64,000 nucleotides of DNA from Micromonospora sp. WMMD1120 (GCF_029626235.1 NZ_JARUBO010000005.1:2388501-2452500); one strand, 5' to 3'. Shown: positions 29,929 through 38,813, numbered from the stretch's first letter. Program-made: numbers and translations. The notes: generated by a model not told the origin, from the letters alone.

Positions 29929-31136
29929 GCGCCCGGCCGGAGGACGGCACTCTCGCCGCTCGGGTACGGCAGCGGATCGCCGCCTCGGCTGACCCGGTGA
30001 CGTCCGCGGCGATCGTCTCCGCGGTACGGGCCGAATCCACCGCCGCGGTTCTCGGGGACACCACTGTGCTACGGATCGCCGACCGGGTGCGTGACGACCT
30101 CGTTGGCGCCGGTCCGCTGGCGCCGCTGCTCGCCGACCCGGAGGTGACCGACGTCCTCGTCAACGGCGTCCGGGTCTGGGTCGACCGGGGGTCGGGGCTG
30201 CACCAGGTCGCCGTTCCGGTGGGCACCGTGGAGGACGTCCGCCGGTTGGCGCAGCGCCTGATCGCCGGTGCCGGGCGGCGGCTCGACGACGGCTCGCCGT
30301 ACGCGGACGCGCGGCTGCCCGACGGCACCCGACTGCACGCCGTGTTGCCTCCGGTGGCGACCGACGGGCCGTACCTGTCCCTGCGGACGTTCCGGCACCG
30401 GCCCTACACCCTCGACGAGCTGGTACGTCAGGGGACCGTGCCGCGACCGGTGGCGCCACTGCTGTCCGCCGTCGTCGCGGCACGGTTGGCGTACCTGGTC
30501 ACCGGGGGCACCGGCTCGGGCAAGACCACCCTGCTCAACACACTGCTGGGAATGGTGCCGGCCACTGAACGGATCGTGGTGGTGGAGGACGCCGCCGAGC
30601 TGCGCCCGGGGCATCCACACGTGCTGGGGCTTCAGGCGCGTACCGCCAATGTGGAGGGCAGCGGCGTGGTCAGCCTCGCCGACCTGGTCCGCCAGGCGCT
30701 GCGGATGCGCCCGGACCGCCTGGTGATCGGGGAGTGCCGGGGCGGTGAGGTGGTCGACCTGCTGGCCGCGCTGAACACCGGTCACGACGGGGGCGCTGGC
30801 ACGCTGCACGCCAACACACCGTCCGACGTGCCGGCCCGGTTGGAGGCGCTGGGGATGTTGGGCGGGCTGCCGCGCGCCGCGCTGCACGCCCAGGTGGCCG
30901 CCGCGCTACAGGTGCTCTTCCAGGTACGACGTGGCGACCGGGGTCGTGTCCTGGAGTCGGTCTGTCTGCTGCTGCCCGAGGGGCCGGAACGGCTGGTGAC
31001 AGTGGTGCCCGCCTGGGTGCGTGGCAAGGGGCTCGGGTTGGCCGCGCGGGCACTCGGAGCGTTGCTGCGCGAGCGCGGGGTGGCGGTGCCGCCGATCCTC
31101 AGCGCCCCGTGGCCGGGATCGGCGGGACCGGCATGA
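29925..31136 (+). CDS. tadA: Pilus assembly ATPase TadA/CpaF
   Basis: A 403-residue secretion ATPase of the type II/IV family. Walker A GGTGSGKTTLLN, the Asp box VVVEDAAELR, Walker B-type RPDRLVIGECRGGEVVDLL and the His box GTLHANTPSD are all present. It powers assembly of Flp/Tad pili at the inner face of the membrane. Its ATG overlaps the ssd stop, and its stop overlaps the tadB start (both ATGA), so the operon is translationally coupled. Length and motifs are complete. Confidence 0.95.
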   Translation: MSARPEDGTLAARVRQRIAASADPVTSAAIVSAVRAESTAAVLGDTTVLRIADRVRDDLVGAGPLAPLLADPEVTDVLVNGVRVWVDRGSGLHQVAVPVGTVEDVRRLAQRLIAGAGRRLDDGSPYADARLPDGTRLHAVLPPVATDGPYLSLRTFRHRPYTLDELVRQGTVPRPVAPLLSAVVAARLAYLVTGGTGSGKTTLLNTLLGMVPATERIVVVEDAAELRPGHPHVLGLQARTANVEGSGVVSLADLVRQALRMRPDRLVIGECRGGEVVDLLAALNTGHDGGAGTLHANTPSDVPARLEALGMLGGLPRAALHAQVAAALQVLFQVRRGDRGRVLESVCLLLPEGPERLVTVVPAWVRGKGLGLAARALGALLRERGVAVPPILSAPWPGSAGPA

Positions 31137-32272
31137 CCGGCGCGACGATGCTCGTGGCAGCGCTGCTCCTGGCGGCCGCCGCCCTGGTGGCGTGGCCCGT
31201 GCGGAGTGTCCGGCTCCGTCGACGCCGCGTCCTGGGGAGCTGCCGGACGAGCGGGGTCGACCCGGATGACGCCCTCGTCGAGTGGATCAGAGAGCTGGGC
31301 CGCACGCCGGACGCTCCGGCTGACGGCCCGACCGCCGCCTCGACCCCGGGTCACCCGGTCGGCGGCGCCCCAGCCGTGCGGACCACCGCGCAGGCCGATC
31401 GGAGCAGGACGGTGCTCGGGTGGCCCAGCCGGAACGTCACCGGCAGCCCGAGCTGGCCGGCGGCGGCGGTCCGGCTCACCCGTCCGGAAGGCCCGATCCG
31501 CCCACCGACCCGCCGCGATCCGCGACGACCCGCCGGTGCGGCTCGCGGGGACGTGCTCGCCGTGGCGGTGGCCGAGGATCGCGGTGGTTCCGAGCACCGG
31601 GAGGCCGTCGACGCGGCAGACCGAGCGCCCGACGAGGTGGGGTCGCCGGCGCGGGTTCGTACGCCGCGCATGTCGTCCCGGCTGCTGCTGCCGCTTGTCG
31701 GCCTGGTCGGCGGCGGTGTCGGCGCCGTGCTCGGTGGTCCGGTGGCGGCGGTCGCGATGTCCGGGTACGGCACGTTGATGGTGCGGGCGGTGCGGCGCTG
31801 GCGGGTGAACCGGCAGGTGGAGCGGGTCCGACGGGGTGAGCTCGACCGCCTGTGTGGCCTCGCGGCGGACCTCCGGGCGGGTCTGCCTGCTCCGCACCTC
31901 ATCGAGGTCACCACCGAGAGCCGGGACGGGTCGGACCGGCTGCGCCACCTCACCGCTGCGGCGGTGCGGCTGGCCGACCGGACCGGCGCGCCCCTGGCTG
32001 AGCTCGTCGAGCGGATCGAGGCGGACGCTCGGGCGACCGACCGGGGTATGGCCGCCGCGGCGGCGCAGGCCGCCGGTGCGCGGGCCACGGCGTGGCTGCT
32101 GGCGGCGCTCCCGGTCGGCGGTATCGGGCTCGGCTACGGGATCGGCGTCGACCCGATGGCGGTGCTGTTGCACAGCGCGGTCGGTGGCGCGTGCGCCGTT
32201 GCCGCCGTCGCCCTCCAGGTCGTGGGCCTTCTCTGGGCGGAGCGACTCGGCGCGACACCGGGGCGGGCCTGA
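31133..32272 (+). CDS. tadB: Type II secretion F-domain protein TadB
   Basis: A 379-residue membrane protein. A short N-terminal helix (MLVAALLLAAAALVAW) and a polar, poorly conserved insert of about 130 residues precede two helices (LLPLVGLVGGGVGAVLGGPVAAVAM), the T2SSF domain (ELDRLCGLAADLRAGLPAPHLI... APLAELVERIEAD) and two terminal helices (WLLAALPVGGIGLGYGIGVDP, CAVAAVALQVVGLLW). It forms the inner-membrane platform of the Tad pilus with TadC. The ATG at 31133 overlaps the tadA stop. Confidence 0.88.
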   Translation: MTGATMLVAALLLAAAALVAWPVRSVRLRRRRVLGSCRTSGVDPDDALVEWIRELGRTPDAPADGPTAASTPGHPVGGAPAVRTTAQADRSRTVLGWPSRNVTGSPSWPAAAVRLTRPEGPIRPPTRRDPRRPAGAARGDVLAVAVAEDRGGSEHREAVDAADRAPDEVGSPARVRTPRMSSRLLLPLVGLVGGGVGAVLGGPVAAVAMSGYGTLMVRAVRRWRVNRQVERVRRGELDRLCGLAADLRAGLPAPHLIEVTTESRDGSDRLRHLTAAAVRLADRTGAPLAELVERIEADARATDRGMAAAAAQAAGARATAWLLAALPVGGIGLGYGIGVDPMAVLLHSAVGGACAVAAVALQVVGLLWAERLGATPGRA

Positions 32273-33063
32273 TGACGGCCGCCCGGAGCCCGGCGGGCCG
32301 GAACCCGATGAGCGACAGCGGCTCGACGCGTGGCCGCGGCCCGGTCGCCGAAGGCGGTGCGGGACACGGAGGCCGGCCGGGAGGCACGTATTCACAAGCT
32401 GACCAGCGCGGTTCGCGGAGCGCGCCCGACCCGACGCGCCACGACGGGCGAACCCGGGCCGTAAGGCGGCGGCTGGACACGATCCGGCTCGCGGCGGCCT
32501 TCGGTGGTCTCGCCGTAACCGTCGTGGTCGGGGGTTGGTTCGGGCTGCTCGCCGCGCTCCCGACCGCGTTCCTGCTGGACGTCATGCTGCGGCGGATCGA
32601 GGCACCCGGTGCGCGGAGGCGACGGTACCGGGAGGCCGCTGACCTGCCCCTCGCCGCCGACCTCCTGGCCGCCGCGATGCGGGCGGGCGCGCCGGTGGAC
32701 CGTTCGGTGCTGGCCGTCGCCGAGGCGCTGGACGGGCCGCTCGCGGATCGGTTGGCCCGGGTCGGCCGCACGCTGCTGCTCGGCGGTGGACCGGCGGAGG
32801 CGTGGTCCGCGCTGGACGGGGTGTCCGGCGCGGAGCGCCTGACAGCCGCGGCGTTGCGCTCGGCAAACAGCGGTGCCGCACTGACCGGCGCGCTCACCCG
32901 GCTCGCCGACGACCTTCGCTCCGACCGGGCCACCGCTGCCGAGGCGTCAGCCCGACGGGCCGGCGTGCTCATCGTCCTGCCGTTGGGGCTCTGCTTCCTG
33001 CCGGCGTTCATTCTCGCCGGTCTGGTGCCGGTGATCGTCGCCGTCCTGGGCGACGTGCTCTGA
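32272..33063 (+). CDS. tadC: Type II secretion F-domain protein TadC
   Basis: A 263-residue membrane protein: a polar head of about 60 residues, a helical pair (LAAAFGGLAVTVVVGGWFGLLAALPTA), the T2SSF-type helical domain (EAADLPLAADLLAAAMRAGAPVDRSVLAVA) and a C-terminal helix pair (GVLIVLPLGLCFLPAFILAGLVPVIVAVLG). It partners TadB in the Tad platform. ATG 32272 overlaps the tadB stop (TGATG). A longer frame upstream is the shadow of tadB. Confidence 0.88.
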   Translation: MTAARSPAGRNPMSDSGSTRGRGPVAEGGAGHGGRPGGTYSQADQRGSRSAPDPTRHDGRTRAVRRRLDTIRLAAAFGGLAVTVVVGGWFGLLAALPTAFLLDVMLRRIEAPGARRRRYREAADLPLAADLLAAAMRAGAPVDRSVLAVAEALDGPLADRLARVGRTLLLGGGPAEAWSALDGVSGAERLTAAALRSANSGAALTGALTRLADDLRSDRATAAEASARRAGVLIVLPLGLCFLPAFILAGLVPVIVAVLGDVL

Positions 33064-33086
33064 CCCATCGAGAAGGGGAAACAACA

Positions 33087-33254
33087 GTGCGTAAACTCCT
33101 CGGTCGCCTGCGTGGCGACGCCGGAATGAACACCGCCGAGTACGCCGTCGGCACACTGGCCGCCGTCGCCTTCGCCGGGATCCTGTTGAAGGTGCTGACG
33201 TCCGGCAACGTCCAGTCGGCGTTGACCGCCGTCATCGACAGGGCACTGAAGTGA
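33087..33254 (+). CDS. DUF4244 small protein, putative pilin of the tad locus
   Basis: A 55-residue protein: basic head RKLLGRLRGDAGMNTAEYAVGTLAAVAFAGILLKVL-type layout, with a charged Gly-containing stretch, a conserved T-A-E-Y and one hydrophobic helix. This is the actinobacterial DUF4244 (PF14029) family, structurally like Flp pilins, with processing expected after the Gly before MNTAEY. GTG start after AAGGGGAAAC. It is the likely major pilin. Its stop overlaps the next start. Confidence 0.85.
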   Translation: MRKLLGRLRGDAGMNTAEYAVGTLAAVAFAGILLKVLTSGNVQSALTAVIDRALK

Positions 33255-33730
33255 TCGAGCGCCGGTGGGCCGGCCGCGAGCCGACGTCGACCACACCGTC
33301 CAGTCGCCCGGCGCGGCCCGGTTCGGGCCTCGAACGGGGAGACACCGTCGGGCGGATCTGGCGGCCCGCCCGGTGGGCCGGTGGGGGCGATCGTGGGTCG
33401 TTCACCGCCGAACTGGCGGCCGGCCTGCCGGCGCTACTCCTGCTCCTGCTGGCCGGTCTGACCGCTGTCAACGCCGTCAGCGCGCAGGCGGGTTGCCTGC
33501 ACGCGGCCCGGGAGGCGGCGCTGGCCGCCGCGCGGGGCGGGGACGGCAGCGCGGGAGGCGGGCGGGCGTCGCCACCGGGGGCAGCTGTCTCGGTGGCCGT
33601 CGACGGCGACCGGGTGCGGGCGACGGTACGCGCGCCCGTCCGGACGTTGGGCAGTCGACTCCCCAGGATCACAGTGGTCGCCACCGCCGTCGCCGCCGTC
33701 GAACCGGGCGTTGGAGAAGGTGGTTGGTAG
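33251..33730 (+). CDS. tadE: TadE-like minor pilin
   Basis: A 159-residue protein. After about 45 polar residues comes the TadE signature DRGSFTAELAAGLPALLLLLLAGLTAVNAVSAQAGCLHAAREAA, with conserved E five residues into the hydrophobic helix, followed by a beta-rich extracytoplasmic domain (VSVAVDGDRVRATVRAPV). TadE-type pseudopilins are processed by the Tad prepilin peptidase, which is not encoded in this locus. GTG start overlaps the previous stop (GTGA). Confidence 0.8.
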   Translation: MIERRWAGREPTSTTPSSRPARPGSGLERGDTVGRIWRPARWAGGGDRGSFTAELAAGLPALLLLLLAGLTAVNAVSAQAGCLHAAREAALAAARGGDGSAGGGRASPPGAAVSVAVDGDRVRATVRAPVRTLGSRLPRITVVATAVAAVEPGVGEGGW

Positions 33731-34149
33731 TGCGCCGAACTGTCGGTACGTCAGCTCGCACCTGCCACGGACCCGCCGCCGATCGACCCGATCGGGGCCG
33801 CCCCGACGCGGAGCGAGGCGGTGCGACTCTGCTGTTGCTGGCGCTCGGGCTCGGCTTCGTCCTGTTCGGTACGTTCGGGGCCGCCATCGCCGCCGCCGGG
33901 CTGGCCGGCCAGCGGGCGGCGGTAGCGGCCGATCTCGGGGCGTTGGCCGGGGCCGCCCGGGCGCTCGGCGGCGACGCGTCCGCGTGCGCGTCCGCGTCCG
34001 ACATCGCCGCGAGCAACGATGGTCGCTTGATCGGCTGTCGCCTCGACGGGTTGGACGTGCTGGTGACCGTCGAGGTGGCGTTCACGCCACTTCCCGGTCT
34101 GCACCGTGTGGCGACCTCGACCGCCCGCGCCGGCCGGGTACGCGGTTGA
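33730..34149 (+). CDS. TadE/TadG-like pilus-associated protein (Rv3654c type)
   Basis: A 139-residue protein: polar head, RGGATLLLLALGLGFVLFGTFGAAIAAAGLAGQRAAVAADLGALAGAARAL, then a Cys-containing pair (DASACASA... RLIGCRLDG) and strands. The head and helix with downstream R-A-A-V-A-A-D-L-A-A-L-A-type stretch match the actinobacterial Rv3654c/TadG-like family at the end of tad loci. GTG 33730 shares its G with the tadE stop (TAGTG). It is the last gene of the operon. Confidence 0.75.
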   Translation: MRRTVGTSARTCHGPAADRPDRGRPDAERGGATLLLLALGLGFVLFGTFGAAIAAAGLAGQRAAVAADLGALAGAARALGGDASACASASDIAASNDGRLIGCRLDGLDVLVTVEVAFTPLPGLHRVATSTARAGRVRG

Positions 34150-34180
34150 GGGGGTGCGTTTGATGCCCCGACGGTGGGTG

Positions 34181-34239
34181 CTGTGGAGCTGAGCCGGTTG
34201 CGACATCGGCGCGATGCGGTGACGACATCAGCTCCACAG
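34181..34239. repeat. Intergenic inverted repeat, 12-bp perfect arms
   Basis: CTGTGGAGCTGA (34181-34192) pairs with TCAGCTCCACAG (34228-34239) around a 35-base spacer. It lies between the last tad gene and the strong terminator. Confidence 0.5.
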
Positions 34240-34297
34240 GGCACGCGAACCCCCACCTCGACGGGCCCGCCGAGCCACCGTCGGCGGGCGATACCGA

Positions 34298-34345
34298 CGG
34301 CCTCCGGCCGGGACCGGGCTCAGGGCCTGTCCCGGCCGGAGGCCG
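34298..34345. terminator. Bidirectional terminator between tad operon and LURP-like gene
   Basis: A 16-bp perfect stem (34298-34313 with 34330-34345, CGGCCTCCGGCCGGGA and its complement) between convergent genes. Confidence 0.75.
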
Positions 34346-34375
34346 AGGAGCGGACAACCAGTGGGGCCGGGTGGG

Positions 34376-34954
34376 TCAGCGAGCCTGGAGCGCGTCGAGG
34401 GCGACGGCCATCGCGATGACCAGGCGGCGGTCGATCTGCGGGTGCCGCACCTCGACCACGTACCTGTCGCGCAGGCCCCACTTCTTCACCACGGAGAAGA
34501 CGGTCTGACCGTCGGCGGTGAAATCGAAGTGGTACGGCAGCCAGGACAGCGAGTCGACGAACCGGCGCAGCAGCGCCACCGGCAGGCTGCGCTCCTGGCC
34601 CGTCACCTGCGGCAGGCCGGCCTGCTCGACGTGCCAGGTGGACCGCAGCAGCGACTGGGCGAAGTCCTTGCGGAACAAGCCGATCGGGTTGCCGGTGGCG
34701 TCCGTGACGTCGTACGTGGCGCCGAGGTCGATGCGCTGGCGGGCCTTGAAGCCGAGCAGGGGCTGCTGCTTGGAGTCGTCGGTGTAGATGGTCACCTGCT
34801 CCTTGAAGGCGAGCCGCTTCTGCTGCGCGAACGCCAGCAGCTCACCTTCGGTGCCGTCCGGGGCGACCGCCCGGACCTCGTACTGGTTGACCATCATGCG
34901 CAGGCGCTGACGGACGTAGAACTGGTGCTGACCCTGCACGTTGTCGAGCTGCAT
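34376..34954 (-). CDS. LURP-one-related / phospholipid scramblase-like protein
   Basis: A 192-residue protein of the LOR/tubby-like beta-barrel fold: YVRQRLRMMVNQYEV, KEQVTIYTDDSKQQPLLGFKARQRIDLGATYDVTDATGNPIGLFRKDF, then WHVEQAG...YHFDFTADGQTVFSVVKKWGLRDRYVVEV. Bacterial members are of unknown function; the fold is shared with plant LURP1 and scramblases. ATG 34954 is preceded by GGAGGAG; a longer frame to 35176 has no such site. No membrane segment. It stands alone on the minus strand. Confidence 0.85.
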   Translation of the reverse strand: MQLDNVQGQHQFYVRQRLRMMVNQYEVRAVAPDGTEGELLAFAQQKRLAFKEQVTIYTDDSKQQPLLGFKARQRIDLGATYDVTDATGNPIGLFRKDFAQSLLRSTWHVEQAGLPQVTGQERSLPVALLRRFVDSLSWLPYHFDFTADGQTVFSVVKKWGLRDRYVVEVRHPQIDRRLVIAMAVALDALQAR

Positions 34955-35052
34955 CAGAACTCCTCCGGGATTGGTGCGCCGGAGTCTCGCACAGCCCGCC
35001 GACCGTCGCGCTCCCGCTGCCCGGAACCGAGCCCCGCTGGTCATGATCAGTT

Positions 35053-35096
35053 GATGGTGGGTAGTCGTCGGGGCGGTCGGACGACTACCCGGCATC
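35053..35096 (-). terminator. Hairpin after small gene 35137-35346
   Basis: GGGTAGTCGTC (35059-35069) and GACGACTACCC (35080-35090) pair perfectly, with outer GATG/CATC pairs across a two-base internal loop. Confidence 0.6.
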
Positions 35097-35136
35097 ACGT
35101 GCTCGCGGTGCCCGTGTCGGATCGGAGGGTGCGGTG

Positions 35137-35346
35137 TCAGCGTCCGTCGACCGTGGTCGCCGCCCGTAGCGCCCACGTGTTCAGGACCTGGTGGATGCCG
35201 CGAAGCCGCTCGTTGATCTGCTCCAGCCGTTCCGCCTGAGCCAGGGCGGCGAGCGCTGACCCGAGCGCGATCTGCTGGTCGAGAGTGAGGTTGTCCTGGT
35301 CAATGGTGTAGAGCAGGTCGACGGTCTCGGCGATGGTGTCGGCCAC
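35137..35346 (-). CDS. Small helical hypothetical protein
   Basis: A 69-residue, Ala/Leu/Gln-rich protein likely to be all-helical (LLYTIDQDNLTLDQQIALGSALAALAQAERLEQINERLRGIHQVLNTWALRA). GTG start after GAGGAG five bases upstream, and a terminator hairpin follows. No family recognised; no membrane segment. Coiled-coil pairing is possible from the ERLEQINERLRGI heptads. Its own ribosome binding site and terminator make it a credible single gene. Confidence 0.65.
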   Translation of the reverse strand: MADTIAETVDLLYTIDQDNLTLDQQIALGSALAALAQAERLEQINERLRGIHQVLNTWALRAATTVDGR

Positions 35347-35444
35347 GATTTCTCCTCGGGAACGGAAACGATCAGCAGCATGGGCATCGATGGAAGCGCT
35401 CCCACATCATTGTGCCCCGTGCCGTGCCGGTTCATGCAAGCCGC

Positions 35445-37874
35445 TCATCCGGGCAGGTTCGCCAGCACCACGTCGAGCACCCGGATCGCGTCCGGCTTGG
35501 AGAGCGGGTTGTTGCCGTTACCGCACTTCGGTGACTGCACGCACGACGGGCAGCCGGTCTCGCAGCCGCACTCGGCGATCGCGTCGCGGGTGGCCCGCAG
35601 CCACGCCGACGCCGTGCCGTACGCCCGCTCGGCGAACCCGGCGCCACCCGGGTGCCCGTCGTAGACGAACACCGTCGGCGCCTCGGTGTCCGGGTGTACG
35701 GCGGTGGAGAGCCCGCCGATGTCCCAGCGGTCGCAGGTGGCCATCAGCGGCAGCAGACCGATCGCCGCGTGCTCGGCGGCGTGCAGCGCACCCGGCACGT
35801 CGGCCGTCTGCACGCCGGCCTGCGCCAACGACTGCGGCGACAGGGTGAACCAGACCGCCACCGTACGCAGCTCCCGGGTGGGCAGGTCGAGCGGCCGCGT
35901 GTCGATCACCTCGCCGGTGGCGATGCGTCGCCGCTGGTACGACACCACCTGACTGGTCACGTCCACCTCGCCGAGGAACATGCCGACCGGCCCGGCGTCC
36001 ACGTACGAGCGCACCGACACCACCGACAGGTCGGTGACGTCACGGGCGTGGGTGGACCAGTCGGGCTCCTCGGCGTGCACCAGCGCGCACCCGTCGGCGA
36101 GGTCGAGGTCGTCGACCACGTACGAGACGCCCTGGTGCAGGTAGACCGCGCCGGGGTGGAGCAGGAAGTGCGCCGAGCCGCCGTCGACGGTGCCGAGCAG
36201 CCGGCCGGTCGACGCCTCCACCACGCAGACCGGGGCGCCGCCCTCGCCGCGCAGGTCCACCTCCGGCCGCTCCCGGTGCCGCCAGTACCAACCGGTGGGC
36301 CGCTGCCGCAGCGCCCCGGCCGCCACCAGCTCGTCGACCGCCTCCTTCGCGCCGTCGCCGAAGAGCGCCAGGTCGGCAGGGGTGAGCGGGGCCTCCACCG
36401 CCGCGCAGGCGAGCTGCGGCGCCAGCACGTACGGGTTGGCCGGGTCGAGCACCGTCGCCTCCACCGGCGCGCCGAAGATCGCCTCGGGGTGGTGCACCAG
36501 GTAGGTGTCCAGCGGATCGTCCCGGGCCACCAGCACCGCCAGGGCCTCCTGCCCGGAGCGCCCGGCCCGGCCCGCCTGCTGCCACAGCGACGCGCGGGTG
36601 CCCGGGTATCCGCAGATCAGCACCGCGTCCAGCCCGACCAGGTCCACGCCCAGCTCCAGCGCGTTGGTGGAGGCCAGGCCGAGCAGGTCTCCGTGCAGCA
36701 GGGCGCGTTCCAGCTCCCGGCGCTCCTCGCGCAGGTAGCCGCCCCGGTAGGCGGCCACCCGGCTGCCGAGCCCCGGCACCGCGTCGTCGAGTGCCCGGCG
36801 GGCGTTGGCGGCCACCACCTCGGCGCCCTTGCGGGAGCGGACGAACGCGAGGGTGCGTACCCCCTCGGCGACAGTGTCGGCGAGCAGGTCGGCGGTCTCC
36901 CGCAGCGCCGACCGGCGGACCTGCCGCAGGTCGTCGTGGTCGCCCGTCGCCTGCGGTGGCACCAGGGAGGCGGGGCCCGCGTCCGGCGGCAGCAGCGGCG
37001 GCTCCCAGAGCGCGAAGGTCACCCCGCCCCGGGGGGAGGCGTCCTCGGTGACCGCCGTCACCGGCAGGCCGGTCAGCCGCCCGGCGGCGGTCGCCGGGTC
37101 ACCGGAGGTGGCCGAGGCGAGCACGAACACCGGGGTGGCCCCGAAGCGGGCACACTGCCGGCGAAGCCGGCGCAGCACGTGCGCCACGTGCGAGCCGAAC
37201 ACCCCCCGGTACGTGTGGCACTCGTCGATCACCACGTACGCGAGTCGGCGCAGGAAGCCGGACCACTGGGCGTGCCCGGGCAGGATGCCGTGGTGCAGCA
37301 TGTCCGGGTTGGTCAGCACGAACCGGGAGTGCCGGCGGATCCACTCCCGCTCGGCGCGCGGAGTGTCCCCGTCGTAGCAGGCCGGGCGTACCCCCTCCAG
37401 GTCCAACGCGGCGACGGCGCGCAACTGGTCCGCGGCGAGCGCCTTGGTCGGCGCCAGGTAGAGCACCGTGGCCCGGGGGTCGGCGAGCACTGTCGCCAGG
37501 GCCGGAAGCTGGTACGCCAGGGACTTGCCGGATGCGGTGCCGGTAGCGACCACCACGTGCGTCCCCTCGTACGCCAGGGTGGCCGCCTCGGCCTGGTGCT
37601 GCCAGGGCGCGACCACGCCGCGTCGGGTGAACGCCGCGCGCAGCTCCGGCGGCGCCCACTGCGGCCAGGGCGCGGGCACCCCGGCGCGGGCCGGGACCCG
37701 TTCGACGTGGGTGACCGGGTCGGCGGCGGCCCGGGCGCGCAGCCGGCGCAACAGGTCGGTCGGCGTTGACCGGGGGCCGGAGTCAGCGGATACGGTGGCC
37801 GCGGACGTCGACTCCAGGTCGGGGCGCGGCACGGGCCGCGCTGCGCCGAAGTCGTTGGAGGTCACGCCCTGCAC
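35445..37874 (-). CDS. DEAD/DEAH-box helicase, YprA/MrfA (SftH) type with DUF1998
   Basis: An 809-residue superfamily 2 helicase. Walker A ATGTASGKSLAYQL, DExH box VIDECHTYRG, motif III LASATSGDP, and in the second RecA domain ATTNALELGVD-like (LASTNALELGVDLVGLD) and QQAGRAGRSGQ are present. The C-terminal DUF1998/MZB region ends with a four-Cys cluster (CGCETGCPSCVQSPKCGNGNN) that binds zinc in B. subtilis MrfA. MrfA works in excision of mitomycin-induced DNA damage; Mycobacterium SftH is a 3'-5' helicase. Start GTG at 37874. Divergent from bldG. Confidence 0.9.
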   Translation of the reverse strand: MQGVTSNDFGAARPVPRPDLESTSAATVSADSGPRSTPTDLLRRLRARAAADPVTHVERVPARAGVPAPWPQWAPPELRAAFTRRGVVAPWQHQAEAATLAYEGTHVVVATGTASGKSLAYQLPALATVLADPRATVLYLAPTKALAADQLRAVAALDLEGVRPACYDGDTPRAEREWIRRHSRFVLTNPDMLHHGILPGHAQWSGFLRRLAYVVIDECHTYRGVFGSHVAHVLRRLRRQCARFGATPVFVLASATSGDPATAAGRLTGLPVTAVTEDASPRGGVTFALWEPPLLPPDAGPASLVPPQATGDHDDLRQVRRSALRETADLLADTVAEGVRTLAFVRSRKGAEVVAANARRALDDAVPGLGSRVAAYRGGYLREERRELERALLHGDLLGLASTNALELGVDLVGLDAVLICGYPGTRASLWQQAGRAGRSGQEALAVLVARDDPLDTYLVHHPEAIFGAPVEATVLDPANPYVLAPQLACAAVEAPLTPADLALFGDGAKEAVDELVAAGALRQRPTGWYWRHRERPEVDLRGEGGAPVCVVEASTGRLLGTVDGGSAHFLLHPGAVYLHQGVSYVVDDLDLADGCALVHAEEPDWSTHARDVTDLSVVSVRSYVDAGPVGMFLGEVDVTSQVVSYQRRRIATGEVIDTRPLDLPTRELRTVAVWFTLSPQSLAQAGVQTADVPGALHAAEHAAIGLLPLMATCDRWDIGGLSTAVHPDTEAPTVFVYDGHPGGAGFAERAYGTASAWLRATRDAIAECGCETGCPSCVQSPKCGNGNNPLSKPDAIRVLDVVLANLPG

Positions 37875-38005
37875 TCTCGCACTGGTGTTCGGAGATGAAA
37901 AGTCGGACCTGCGGGTAAGGGGAAGCCTCCGCTGGCGTCCGCAGGCCGCACCGGCGGTAGTGGTTAGATGCCCACGAGAGTTTACGGCTCTGGCGAGGAG
38001 GACCG

Positions 38006-38362
38006 ATGGAGCTGTTGCTGGCGACGCGCACCGAGGGCGAGCACACGGTGCTCGAGGTCGGTGGTGAGGTGGACGTCTACACCGCGCCCCGGCTTCGTGA
38101 ACGGCTCCTCGAGTTGATCGACGGTGGCGCCCGTCACGTCGTGGTCGACCTCGGTCGCGTCGACTTCCTCGACTCCACCGGGTTGGGTGTGCTGGTCGGC
38201 GCGCTCAAGCGGCTCCGCTCGGCCGGCGGTTCGTTCGCGCTGGTCTGTGACAAGGAGCCGTTGCTCAAGATCTTCCGGATCACCGCCCTGGACCAGGTGT
38301 TCCCGTTGCACCCGACGGTCGACGCGGCGATCAGCGCCGACTCGGCGGGCGCCGGCGCGTGA
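38006..38362 (+). CDS. bldG: Anti-sigma factor antagonist BldG (STAS domain)
   Basis: A 118-residue STAS protein. The N-terminus and [17 protein letters not shown] match Streptomyces BldG, and the phosphorylatable Ser is S57 in [13 protein letters not shown], the same number as in BldG. BldG binds anti-sigma factors when unphosphorylated and controls morphological differentiation, antibiotic production and osmotic stress through partner switching. GAGGAGG precedes the ATG. The next gene, overlapping by TGATG, encodes the ATP-binding anti-sigma partner, as in Streptomyces. Confidence 0.92.
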   Translation: MELLLATRTEGEHTVLEVGGEVDVYTAPRLRERLLELIDGGARHVVVDLGRVDFLDSTGLGVLVGALKRLRSAGGSFALVCDKEPLLKIFRITALDQVFPLHPTVDAAISADSAGAGA

Positions 38363-38796
38363 TGGCGACGGTCAAGCTCTCGTTCTCGCCCGCCCCGGTG
38401 CACGTGCGCACCGCCCGCCTGGTCGGCGTCGCCGTCGCCCGGCGGGCCGGGGTCCGCGAGGACCTGCTGGACGAGGTACGCCTGGCCATCGGTGAGGCGT
38501 GCACCCGCGCGGTGGCCCTGCACCGGCAGTACGGTCTGCCCGACCCGGTGCTGGTGGAGATGTCCGACGGCGGTTCGTACGCGGTGCGGGTGGTGGACCG
38601 CGCGCCGATCGAGGCGGGCATCGGTCTGGCCGCGCTGCCGCCGGACGAACTGGCGAACGAGTCGCTCACCGACGAGGCGTTGACCACCGGTGTCGGTTTC
38701 GCGCTGCTCGCCGGCTTCGTGGAGGACCTGCAGGTGCGCCCGGTCGACGAGGGCATCGGCACCGAGGTGCGGATGGTGTGGCCGGTCGGCCGCTGA
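38362..38796 (+). CDS. ATP-binding anti-sigma factor of the bldG operon (RsbW/SpoIIAB type)
   Basis: A 144-residue HATPase_c_2-type protein. The N box appears as LLDEVRLAIGEACTRAVALH, with E and A but His/Leu where the kinase Asn usually stands, so kinase activity may be reduced; the C-terminal DEALTTGVGFALLAGFVEDLQV corresponds to the G2 region. In Streptomyces the gene directly after bldG encodes the anti-sigma ApgA. The ATG overlaps the bldG stop (TGATG), giving tight coupling. A terminator follows. Confidence 0.85.
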   Translation: MATVKLSFSPAPVHVRTARLVGVAVARRAGVREDLLDEVRLAIGEACTRAVALHRQYGLPDPVLVEMSDGGSYAVRVVDRAPIEAGIGLAALPPDELANESLTDEALTTGVGFALLAGFVEDLQVRPVDEGIGTEVRMVWPVGR

Positions 38797-38813
38797 CCCG
38801 TCCGCCCGTCGTA

